Source: Stanieria sp. NIES-3757 (GTDB lineage: Bacteria; Cyanobacteriota; Cyanobacteriia; Cyanobacteriales; Xenococcaceae). Taken from it: DNA of 64,000 bases. The stretch's first letter is position 1. Each line of letters begins with the position of its first letter. Position numbers and translations under genes: made by a program. Where the stretch lies: NCBI GenBank assembly GCA_002355455.1, contig AP017375.1:3534001-3598000 (forward strand). Direction: 5' to 3'. This document shows, one piece after another, positions 56,003 through 64,000 of the stretch. The notes under the pieces were generated by a model. It had not been told where the DNA came from. It made no database searches and worked only from the letters and a program-made list of their open reading frames with translations.

Positions 56003-59000
56003 TTATCTAAGTGCTGCGTTTAATACAAAAGCTTTTACCACTATATTAGACTGAGATATTTGTTCTGCTTGTTGAGTAAATTGTTGTCTTGCTTCTTCGA
56101 TATTGATTTTTGGAGCTTTACCTTTTCTGGAATCGCTATCATTCCATTGATCGCAGTTAAACCAACCAACTAAATAAAGACCGTGTTGGCAAGTACTATC
56201 TTTTAAATAGCGATTTACTAGCTGAGTTTCCATTGCTGTATTTAGTTCATTGTGCCAACAACCTTTAACTTCGATAATGGCAGTTATAGAGTCGAAAATT
56301 TCACCACTTGCTTTTTTTATAACAGCATCAACCTGAATATCAGTTATTTCGCCTCTTCTAATTTCAACTTCACGGTTAACCACAATTCCTTTTTGCCCAA
56401 GATAATCCTTGAGATAACGTACTATATAGTCTGACAATCTTTCCTCGTCTTTGGGAATATAGGCATTCCCATTGATTTTTCTCCAATTAATCTCTTTCCA
56501 AACATCAATTTTTAGAGTTTTTTCTAAACTCAACCATACTTTTAATTGCTTAACTAGAGAATCAGCTAGTTTTCTAACCTGAGTCCATTTAATTTCATTC
56601 CACAAATCTATAACGGCTGGTGTTTGAGCATGAAGTTTGACTTGTAATTCGTTCATTACTTCAATCAAAACATCTAATAATTCATTTCCATCATTGACTA
56701 AGCGTTTATTGCGATCGCTGACAAGTTTAAAAATCTCAGCAGATGTAGGAGGTTGCCAAGTTTTGATTCTAGTATTTTTCTGAGCATCAAATAGTACATA
56801 TTTCAACCAATCTAACTGGGGAAAATGACTTATAATACGCTGAATTTCTTGACAGGCTTGAAGTGTTCCCCAATCTCTTAATCGATACAAGACATTATCT
56901 CTTAAATGACCAATGCTTTCTCTTGTTCCTACGAAATGAGCATTATCATAATCGGGATCTTCATTATGAGGATAATTTTCTTCTAACCAAATAAAAAAAT
57001 CAGCAATTTGTTTTTCAGTTAAATCAAAAAACTCACCTCGTATAGCGTGATCCATCATATTTTCTAGAACTTCACGACCAAAGGTTTTATCTTGTTGAAC
57101 TGTAGACCAAAAAACAGACCAAAGATCGCCAGTCGCATTTATCATTAAAACTTGGGAAGCTTTAATAGCCCTTTTTCTGGCTTCTTCTGCTGAAGGTAGA
57201 GGATGAGTAATTAAAGTTTTGACATAATCTTTAGCTGGAGAATAATTACGTTCCAAAAGCTCCTCTAGCAAATAATTCATACACAAAGGCTTAATAGAAG
57301 AATCTTTGGCTCGTTCCAAAACAACAGACATCAAACGTTCGTCCCAACACTTTTTAAATTGTCTGGTTGCAAAAATATAATCACTATCTTTATTTTCGCT
57401 ATCAATAAGTATAGTTAGCGTATCAATAGCTTCAGATGGAGCTTTTTCGTAAGCTAATCTGACTAAATCAAAATAAGGATCTTTTCTGTTACTGTTATCA
57501 AAACTCCCAATAATCACAGGTGTCCATCTTTGCCAAATTTCAGAAGACAGAGAATTAAGAAAATCAGGTGATTCTTTTGATAGCAAAACAAGACTTAATA
57601 GTAATAATAATGCTTTTGAACCTGCTAATGCAGATCTACAATAATTGTTAGTACCTATCCAGTCATATTTAATATTTGTTTGTTCTAATAAATATTTTTT
57701 AGCTCCATTTATTATTCTAGTTTGAGTTTTACTATCAGCATTTTGCCATCCTGGGAGCTTTGTTAAATCGTACTCAAATTCTTTATCATAATATCTACTA
57801 TCTGGCTCAAGAGACAGATCTCTACATAAAAGCCACCAAGATTCAAGATTTCCAGACTCTAATTTATCTAGCTGCATACTTATTCTTTCTTGTGGAGATG
57901 GAGCTAAGAAAAACGTATCTTGTTTTTGATTTTCATAACTTTGCATTTCCCTATAGATTGATTTTGCCCGTTCAGCTTGTTCTGAATTCAGTTCAATGGC
58001 TTCTAAATAATATTGAAATTGTTCTTTTAAAATTTGATTATTTTGACTGACAGAGACAATAGCATTTATTTGCTTTGCATCTTGAAGATTAAATTTTTTT
58101 TCAATTAAATACGCCCAAATTTTTTCTATTTCTTGAGATTCTGCTTTTTGTATTTTTTCTATCATCCAGAAAATATCTTTCTGTAGACATAAGTTTTCAG
58201 TTGCATGACTTAGCAAGATATTTGGATTAAATCCTGATTGAGATAGCAGTAAAACTAAAGCTTTAATTAACTTATGTCTTTTATCATTATCTTCAGCGAT
58301 AAGTAACTCAAATTGTTTTTTATCACTACTACAATGTGTGATTATTCTCTGGTATTTTTTCAATTGCACCAAAGCTATTTTTGCAAAGCCTTTAACTATG
58401 TCAGGATTATCAAAATGTTCCCATGCTTTTAGAAGAATGCTATCACCTAGATATTCAAATGGATGTCCAAAACATCTAACACCTTGCTTTTCTAGCCAAT
58501 TAAGAGCAATGATAATATCTTCTGGATTGAGCTTTGATACAATATCTCTTTGGATAAATCCCTGATATCCTCCATAAAAATTAGCTTTTTTGGGAGGAGT
58601 TAAAATCTCAAATAATTCTTTAGCGTTTAAATGTTCTGACCAAACTGCTCTTAACCCATATCCTTTTAATTGATCTTCTTCATCTTCTGGTAATTCTTTT
58701 ACAGCTAGAGGTTTTAATCTTAATTTTGTATTAGAGTCACCTATTGAAACAATAGCAGCAGCAGCATTAGCTCTTAAATTTATCTTTTGAGTTTTATCTA
58801 ATGCTAACTCAACTAAGTTATTTTGCAATTCTTTGACTTCACAAACTTCAGCTATATCGATCGCTTTATATCTAGAATTGAAGTTTTTATTTTTATCTTG
58901 AATATAAGGTTGTAATTGTTCTGCTAACTTAGGATGTTTAAGTTTTTTGTATCGTAAATGATTGCCTAAACCGCGATCAAATAGTTTTTCTTGTTCGTAT

Positions 59001-60331
59001 TGTTCTAGTAAATTACCAACTATTGCTTCTCGAATATTTCTATCTTCTGATACATCGCTGTACAGCAAAACATCAGGATCGGTTGTCATTATTTTTTCTA
59101 AAACTTTACAATTTAGACTAGCCAACCACGCAGCAGTTTCATGAAGTTGAGGAACTAATTTTCTTTCGGCATCTTGAGGAGAAACGATTAAACTCATTAT
59201 CTGCACTAAAGGTATTTGATGTTGAGTTAAATACCATGCTGCTAAAAACTCAGCATAAGTTTTGTGAGCAAAACCCATGCGATTTGTACCCCTCGAAGAA
59301 AATAATCCTGAAATAGATAAAACTTCTTCGATACAGGTTTTAGTAATATCAAATTCTTGTCCGTCAATTTTTTCTTTACCAATACATAAATCTTGTATTG
59401 CTATGTCAGATTCAGGCATTTCTGCACAATCTGGATTTGTCCAAATCGCAACTTTGTTGGCAAAAATATTTATAGCTGCAATTCTTCCTGCCACTATCAA
59501 ACGCTTTTTATCACTTAATTTTCCTTTAAAATCACAGTCAAGACGATCTGAATTAACTTCCTTACATAGTTCCAAACAGCCTTGCTCGTATAACTCTTTT
59601 TGAGAAAGAGGAAAGCAATTATTCTTCTTATAAGTACTCAATAAAAATTTTAGAGTAATAGGTTTAATTGCTAACGGTACAGCTTGTTTATCAAAGAGTT
59701 CTTCTATAAACTTATTTGCATCAATATCTTGTTTTCCTGCTGCTTCTTTAACGTCTATCTGGCGCAAAGGACATAATTCATATATTTGAACATTATCTTT
59801 GCCCCATTTTTCCTGAAACTTTTCTGTTAAACTAACTTTCCATTCTGCCGTTCTACAAGTAATTCTTAAATAAAGGCGATCGCAAGGTAAGTTATCGATT
59901 TCTCGCTTAAGAATTCTAGTAAGTATTTTAATTGACAATAAGCCTTCATCAAGACTATCTAAAAATAGATGTAATTTATGAGTCCCATTAAGCCAATTTT
60001 TAAATTTATCATTTCTAAAAATGGCATTACACAAACTGTTATCGGAATCATAATCACCCAAACTAAACCACAAGCAGTCATCTTGCGATCGCTGTAACTT
60101 AGCTTCAAATTTTTCATATTCTTGTTTAGTCGCTGTAGTTTTACCAATGCCAGCTTCGCCTAACAAGATTAAACAAGGTATATCTGATATAACATCAAAC
60201 TTAACTAGATCGGGATTATAAGAATCTCCATACTTTGACTCTGGATCGTAGAGAAAACCAGAATAATCTAAGTTTAAATTACCTGTAGTTGGACACCAAA
60301 AACGTTCCCAATTATAGACTTTTTCCTGCAT
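56003..60331 (-). CDS. NACHT-type STAND ATPase with helical repeats and C-terminal nuclease-like domain
   Basis: A 1442-residue protein. The NACHT module starts near residue 50: Walker A LGEAGIGKTT (58-66), Walker B LFLDSLDEG (122-130) and the sensor CRTAEW (159-164). From about 280 to 1290 it is alpha-helical with HEAT/TPR-like stretches, as expected of a ligand-sensing arm. The last 110 residues contain D1335 and E1354-V-K1356 (VDAV, then IIEVKG), a PD-(D/E)XK-type nuclease pattern, followed by an LYLVGWF strand. STAND proteins of this size act in antiphage defence, commonly with N-terminal effectors; a C-terminal one is unusual. It stands alone; many long runs of charged and asparagine-rich codons and few HIP1 sites suggest transfer. 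Confidence 0.8.
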   Translation of the reverse strand: MQEKVYNWERFWCPTTGNLNLDYSGFLYDPESKYGDSYNPDLVKFDVISDIPCLILLGEAGIGKTTATKQEYEKFEAKLQRSQDDCLWFSLGDYDSDNSLCNAIFRNDKFKNWLNGTHKLHLFLDSLDEGLLSIKILTRILKREIDNLPCDRLYLRITCRTAEWKVSLTEKFQEKWGKDNVQIYELCPLRQIDVKEAAGKQDIDANKFIEELFDKQAVPLAIKPITLKFLLSTYKKNNCFPLSQKELYEQGCLELCKEVNSDRLDCDFKGKLSDKKRLIVAGRIAAINIFANKVAIWTNPDCAEMPESDIAIQDLCIGKEKIDGQEFDITKTCIEEVLSISGLFSSRGTNRMGFAHKTYAEFLAAWYLTQHQIPLVQIMSLIVSPQDAERKLVPQLHETAAWLASLNCKVLEKIMTTDPDVLLYSDVSEDRNIREAIVGNLLEQYEQEKLFDRGLGNHLRYKKLKHPKLAEQLQPYIQDKNKNFNSRYKAIDIAEVCEVKELQNNLVELALDKTQKINLRANAAAAIVSIGDSNTKLRLKPLAVKELPEDEEDQLKGYGLRAVWSEHLNAKELFEILTPPKKANFYGGYQGFIQRDIVSKLNPEDIIIALNWLEKQGVRCFGHPFEYLGDSILLKAWEHFDNPDIVKGFAKIALVQLKKYQRIITHCSSDKKQFELLIAEDNDKRHKLIKALVLLLSQSGFNPNILLSHATENLCLQKDIFWMIEKIQKAESQEIEKIWAYLIEKKFNLQDAKQINAIVSVSQNNQILKEQFQYYLEAIELNSEQAERAKSIYREMQSYENQKQDTFFLAPSPQERISMQLDKLESGNLESWWLLCRDLSLEPDSRYYDKEFEYDLTKLPGWQNADSKTQTRIINGAKKYLLEQTNIKYDWIGTNNYCRSALAGSKALLLLLSLVLLSKESPDFLNSLSSEIWQRWTPVIIGSFDNSNRKDPYFDLVRLAYEKAPSEAIDTLTILIDSENKDSDYIFATRQFKKCWDERLMSVVLERAKDSSIKPLCMNYLLEELLERNYSPAKDYVKTLITHPLPSAEEARKRAIKASQVLMINATGDLWSVFWSTVQQDKTFGREVLENMMDHAIRGEFFDLTEKQIADFFIWLEENYPHNEDPDYDNAHFVGTRESIGHLRDNVLYRLRDWGTLQACQEIQRIISHFPQLDWLKYVLFDAQKNTRIKTWQPPTSAEIFKLVSDRNKRLVNDGNELLDVLIEVMNELQVKLHAQTPAVIDLWNEIKWTQVRKLADSLVKQLKVWLSLEKTLKIDVWKEINWRKINGNAYIPKDEERLSDYIVRYLKDYLGQKGIVVNREVEIRRGEITDIQVDAVIKKASGEIFDSITAIIEVKGCWHNELNTAMETQLVNRYLKDSTCQHGLYLVGWFNCDQWNDSDSRKGKAPKINIEEARQQFTQQAEQISQSNIVVKAFVLNAALR

Positions 60332-60448
60332 TGCGCTTAACTAAAGAAGAGAACATCTTTACTAAGATAACTTTTTTTATTTTGGCTCAACAGGAAAAGA
60401 TAAGATAAATATTTTTCACTAAAAACCTCAAATGCAAAACATTAAATC

Positions 60449-61870
60449 CTAAAAACGGCGTAGAAATTGCCATAATTTAGGTAAAAACTGATTTAATAAT
60501 TGGTTTTTGGCATACTTTTGTTTAGTTAATTGTAAAGCAGCTTTATTAGTAACTTCTGAAAGAGTAGGATAAATGTGAATACCACCAAGAGCAGAAACTT
60601 TGAGATTATTAGCCATCGCTAAAACAATTTCGTGAATTAACTCTCCTGCTGATTCTCCTACTAAATGTGCGCCCAAAATTTCTCCCTTACTAGTAGTGAT
60701 AATTTTGCCAAAACCTACTGTTGCTGCTTCGGCTTGGGCGCGGTCTACTTCAGCAAAGTTTTGTTTCAGAATGTAAATATCGTCACCATAGCTTTCTCTA
60801 GCTTGTTCTTCAGTTAAACCAACACGGGCTAATTCTGGTTCGGTAAAAGTAGCCCAAGGAATTACTCGGTAATTAGCCTTTTTACTAGGGAAAAATAAAG
60901 CGTTTTGAACAATTACACCAGCTTCATAACCAGCAACGTGAGTAAATCGATAACCTCCGATGACATCACCACAAGCATAGATACAAGGATTGCTAGTTTG
61001 TAGTTTTGCGTTTACTTTGATGCCTTTGTCGTCATAGTTTACTTTTGCTGCTTCTAAATTAAGAGAATTTAGATTAGGATTTCTTCCCGTAGCAACTAGA
61101 ATTTCGTCCACCACAATTTCCTGATTTCCCGTCCAAAGATGTTTTTTGCCATCTTTCACTTCTACTTTTTCGGCACGGCTATTTTTGAGAATAGTAATTC
61201 CTTCAGATAATAATTGCTGTTCGACTACTGCTGCTGCTTCGGAGTCTTCTTTAGGTAAAATGCGATCGCGACTGCTGATAAGAGTGACTTTTGACCCTAA
61301 ACGATGGAAAGATTGACCTAATTCGCAACCAATTGGCCCCGCACCAATAATAGCTAAAGATTCTGGACGTTCGGTAACAGAAAAAACCTGTTCGTTAGTC
61401 AGAAAACCTGCTTCCCTTAATCCAGGAATTGGGGGAATAGCAGGGTGAGAACCTGTAGCAATGACAAAACTACGAGCTTTAAGCTGTTTACCATCGACTT
61501 CAAAAGTACGATGATTGATAAACTTCCCCGAACCAAAAATTACTTCTACTCCTAAACCACGAAATCTTTCAGGAGAGTCATGAGGTTCAATGGCTGCAAT
61601 TACTTTTTGTACGTGATTATTAGCTTGGGCAAAGTTGATTTCTGGAGGATTAGTATAGATACCAAAACGAGAACTGTGTTGGACTTCATAAGCAACTCTG
61701 GCAGCATGAATTAAAGATTTACTAGGAACACATCCAGTCCACAAGCATTCACCGCCTAGTTTATCTTTTTCAATTAGAGCTACTTTGGCGTGTAATTGTG
61801 CTGCTGCACTAGCAACTACTAGTCCACCTGAACCACCACCAATCACCACTACATCATAATCTACTGCCAT
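60449..61870 (-). CDS. Mercuric-reductase-like FAD/NAD(P) disulfide oxidoreductase
   Basis: A 473-residue flavoprotein of the pyridine nucleotide-disulfide family. FAD binding is IGGGSGGLVVAS near residue 10, the redox pair is C42 and C47 in GGECLWTGCVPSK, NAD(P) binding is IIGAGPIGCELGQ, and the dimer interface has the histidine in GGIHIYPTLSE. It resembles Synechocystis MerA (Slr1849). It lacks the N-terminal metal-binding domain and the C-terminal vicinal cysteines of classical MerA, so mercury reduction is uncertain; another substrate is possible. Confidence 0.82.
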   Translation of the reverse strand: MAVDYDVVVIGGGSGGLVVASAAAQLHAKVALIEKDKLGGECLWTGCVPSKSLIHAARVAYEVQHSSRFGIYTNPPEINFAQANNHVQKVIAAIEPHDSPERFRGLGVEVIFGSGKFINHRTFEVDGKQLKARSFVIATGSHPAIPPIPGLREAGFLTNEQVFSVTERPESLAIIGAGPIGCELGQSFHRLGSKVTLISSRDRILPKEDSEAAAVVEQQLLSEGITILKNSRAEKVEVKDGKKHLWTGNQEIVVDEILVATGRNPNLNSLNLEAAKVNYDDKGIKVNAKLQTSNPCIYACGDVIGGYRFTHVAGYEAGVIVQNALFFPSKKANYRVIPWATFTEPELARVGLTEEQARESYGDDIYILKQNFAEVDRAQAEAATVGFGKIITTSKGEILGAHLVGESAGELIHEIVLAMANNLKVSALGGIHIYPTLSEVTNKAALQLTKQKYAKNQLLNQFLPKLWQFLRRF

Positions 61871-62111
61871 TTTTTTACCTGGTTGAGTGTCTATTTATAT
61901 TAAAGCTGGCAAAACTGAAGATGTTTGAGAGTTCAATGAAAGATTAATTAAAAAATTGATGCTTTAAAACCTAGACATTCAAGGTATGGAGAAATATTTC
62001 CCTAATCAAAATTAATCAAAATAAAATTTACCCTGCATAAAAAAATCGAACCCGACATACATAGATAGTGAAGACAAAAACCACCAAAAAAAACTTTCGA
62101 GGTCTATAAAA

Positions 62112-62450
62112 ATGAAAAAAGTTTCCTTAATCATCTCTACTCTTGCTTTAGCTCTTGCTCCCGTCGCTGCTTTCGCTAATCCACAAGTTCAAACTTCTGT
62201 TCAAGGTGGCAGTAACACTGCTGTTAGTGTTGGAGCCGAAAACTACACCAATCAGGCAGTTTCTAACGATTTAACTCAAACTCAAGTTGGTGCTGATGGT
62301 TATTATGGTGTCGATCCTCAAATCCAACATTCCGTTCAAGCTGGTCAAAACCAATCTTTAACTAGTGGTTACGGAAATGTTACTAACCAAGGTGTTTACA
62401 ATAGTGCAGATCAAACTCAAATTGATTTCCCTGCTTACCCTCACTACTAA
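62112..62450 (+). CDS. Small secreted curlin-like repeat protein
   Basis: A 112-residue exported protein; the signal peptide ends near VAAFANP. The mature part has two imperfect repeats of about 45 residues: VQTSVQGGSNTAVSVG, then NYTNQAVSNDLTQTQ; and IQHSVQAGQNQSLTSG, then NVTNQGVYNSADQTQ. The pattern Q-x-x-x-Q-x-G-x-N-x-x-x-x-x-G resembles curlin/CsgA repeats, which build amyloid fibres. No csg genes are near. It lacks cysteines. The resemblance is by eye. Confidence 0.7.
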   Translation: MKKVSLIISTLALALAPVAAFANPQVQTSVQGGSNTAVSVGAENYTNQAVSNDLTQTQVGADGYYGVDPQIQHSVQAGQNQSLTSGYGNVTNQGVYNSADQTQIDFPAYPHY

Positions 62451-62483
62451 TAATTAATTCACTTTTCTTGAAAATCAATTGAC

Positions 62484-62506
62484 AGGGGCGATAACTGCCC
62501 CTTTTG
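62484..62506 (+). terminator. Intrinsic terminator after the curlin-like gene
   Basis: AGGGGC-gataact-GCCCCT followed by TTTTG, 34 bp after the stop. Confidence 0.85.
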
Positions 62507-62630
62507 TTTTGGAAATTTTATTAGTACAAACTTAAATGAACTTTAAATAGAGATAGAAAAAAACTAGATAAGAAAAAAAGGTAGGTAAATAACCCACCTT
62601 TAATTAAATAATTGAGTAATAATTAGTGAT

Positions 62631-64000
62631 TTAATTCATTTGAGATAACAAGATTTTTGTTTCTGATGCACCTGCTTGACGTAATTGTCGAGTCATTTGC
62701 AAACTAACTAAGGCGATCGCGAGCCATTGTCCTAGAATAGACACAATTACAGTAGACATAGTGGTGTATTCAGTCGCAATGGATGGGATAAAGGTAAACA
62801 ACCAAATTAGAGGGGAAGAGTGAGGATCAAATCTACTAATCCCTAGAATAAATGGTGGTAAAACTATTAAACTAAAGATAGTGACAGTAGCCCAAATTGC
62901 TCTTCTTGGTGTTTTGATAGTTAAAAACCATTGAGCGATCGCAGCATACAATAAAATCATATTAGCAGTGAGTATTAGTCCCCACAATGCAGGTAAAGTT
63001 TTGTCTTCAAAGGAAAACAGAACTAAACAGGGAAGAGTATAAACAATAGCGATTGATAAATTAATACTAATAGCTACTGTAGAAGGACTTTTTTCACCAA
63101 AAACTAATTCTTGCCAAAGGTGTTTACCTTCTTTTCTGAGTTGATGACGATAACGCGCCCAATCTTGTAAAGTTTGACGATGGGGACTTAAGGCTGCAAT
63201 TAATCCTAAAAACATAACTACTAGAAAACATTGCAGCATCGAAAAGTTTTCAAATAAGCGATATTCTTTAGTAGTTTGGAGAGTAAAACCTAAAGCAACT
63301 GCGGTAAAACAACCAGTAAACCAATAACTTTGTGTTTTATTAAATAAGGTACTAACGGGATTATGAAAACGACGTTTTAATCCTTGCCATAACCAATAAG
63401 TCCACAAACAGTAATTTAAGAAAACTAAGCCTATTCCCGAACTAGCTTTATGCCAAAAAGTTTGTCCATAAAATAATAACTCGGCAATGTTTTTGACCTC
63501 TAAAGAATAAACATCTTGGTGAGGTAGATAAGTAGCATCAACTAAATAAGGTAAAACTATGCCTGGATGAAATAAAGTCAACCAATCGCCTGGTGTATTA
63601 CTAACCGAATAACTGTTGAAGATGATGATATTAGTTATGAAGAGAAAAAATAAAACTACGCCACTTCCTACCCAAGGTTTAAATCCCGGCAATTTACTAT
63701 TGATGAAGCTAAATAGTAACGCAAAACTATAAAAGAAAGCACAACTAGCAACAATAACTGCATCAAAAGCTAACCATAAGCTAATGGGAATTTTTGCACC
63801 TAAACCTGCTACTAAATGAAAAGGTAGGACAACTAAAACAAATAAATAAAGTAGAATTGGTACTCCTAAAATTTTTCCAAGTAAAATACTCGTGGCAGAT
63901 TGAGGACTTAAACGAATAAAGTTTAAAGTTCCTCTACTTTCTTCTTGAGTAACATCAGCAATTAATAAATAAGTACCGGCAACTAATAAACCAAAAATTC
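62631..64000 (-). CDS. ABC-2-type transporter permease (5' part beyond the right edge)
   Basis: The frame is open from 62631 through the right edge of the window, so more than 455 residues exist and the start is missing. About ten hydrophobic segments alternate with short loops. The segment VTQEESRGTLNFIRLSPQSA, near the right edge, is typical of the membrane-spanning unit of ABC-2 exporters. A TTG at 63692 sits inside the frame and is not a real start. No ATPase gene is in view; it may lie further right. Substrate unknown. Confidence 0.78.
   Translation of the reverse strand, partial: IFGLLVAGTYLLIADVTQEESRGTLNFIRLSPQSATSILLGKILGVPILLYLFVLVVLPFHLVAGLGAKIPISLWLAFDAVIVASCAFFYSFALLFSFINSKLPGFKPWVGSGVVLFFLFITNIIIFNSYSVSNTPGDWLTLFHPGIVLPYLVDATYLPHQDVYSLEVKNIAELLFYGQTFWHKASSGIGLVFLNYCLWTYWLWQGLKRRFHNPVSTLFNKTQSYWFTGCFTAVALGFTLQTTKEYRLFENFSMLQCFLVVMFLGLIAALSPHRQTLQDWARYRHQLRKEGKHLWQELVFGEKSPSTVAISINLSIAIVYTLPCLVLFSFEDKTLPALWGLILTANMILLYAAIAQWFLTIKTPRRAIWATVTIFSLIVLPPFILGISRFDPHSSPLIWLFTFIPSIATEYTTMSTVIVSILGQWLAIALVSLQMTRQLRQAGASETKILLSQMN

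Noticed and set aside
63692-63694. Start of the ABC-2 permease at TTG 63692
   Set aside because: The frame is open upstream to the window edge with typical ABC-2 sequence, so the true start is outside.

Overview
The window comes from a low-GC cyanobacterium. The evidence is phycoerythrin genes (cpeB, cpeA, a CpeZ-like protein), photosystem II psbK, NDH-1 subunit NdhD, a cyanobacterial-type ArsC, many GCGATCGC (HIP1) octamers, and a type V-K CRISPR-associated transposon, a group known mainly from cyanobacteria. Gene content and AT-rich spacers suggest a unicellular or baeocyte-forming (Stanieria/Pleurocapsa-like) lineage; that placement is inference.

Layout. 1-4095: hypA (partial), hypB and an ABC importer, in the order of the Synechocystis guanidine-hydrolase cluster, whose enzyme gene would lie just left of the window. 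4210-10893: a secreted filamentous-haemagglutinin-type protein, a small exported protein, a glycosyltransferase and a NurA-type nuclease. 10966-20565: an arsenic island on the minus strand: arsR, pstS-pstC-pstA-pstB, a second pstS, acr3, sigZ, arsI, a phosphatase, arsH, arsC, plus a phosphatase fragment. Tandem ATCAA-N6-TTGAT operators suggest that ArsR controls phosphate uptake and arsenic detoxification together. 20712-24831: psbK (45 codons), an SbcD-like nuclease, a SemiSWEET transporter, small unknowns and a GDSL hydrolase.

24910-37207: tRNA-Tyr and tRNA-Thr, then a decayed type V-K CRISPR-associated transposon (about 25103-37092) ending next to tRNA-Ser. It keeps its left end, a degenerate array, a tracrRNA-like region and most of cas12k. 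The last guide matches the neighbouring tRNA-Thr gene beside a GTA PAM, and the transposon end lies 60 bp beyond that PAM, as in crRNA-guided homing. cas12k lacks its N-terminus and is frameshifted; no tnsB, tnsC or tniQ is visible. The cargo looks like a ruined defence island: a DUF1998 helicase broken by an IS4/IS701-type insertion and a frameshift, a MazF/PemK toxin-antitoxin pair, an AbiJ-like gene with an in-frame stop, and the tail of an Eco57I-like methylase cut by a 1.05-kb element with about 165-bp inverted repeats.

37248-64000: mostly chromosomal genes: metallophosphoesterases, cupin, uvrC, a large RTX repeat protein, an HtrA protease, a degenerate DinG-like helicase, a class A penicillin-binding protein, ndhD, a FecR protein and the phycoerythrin operon. 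Then comes a 1442-residue NACHT ATPase with helical repeats and a C-terminal PD-(D/E)XK-like nuclease motif (candidate antiphage sensor), a mercuric-reductase-like flavoprotein, a small curlin-like secreted protein and an ABC-2 permease running off the right edge.
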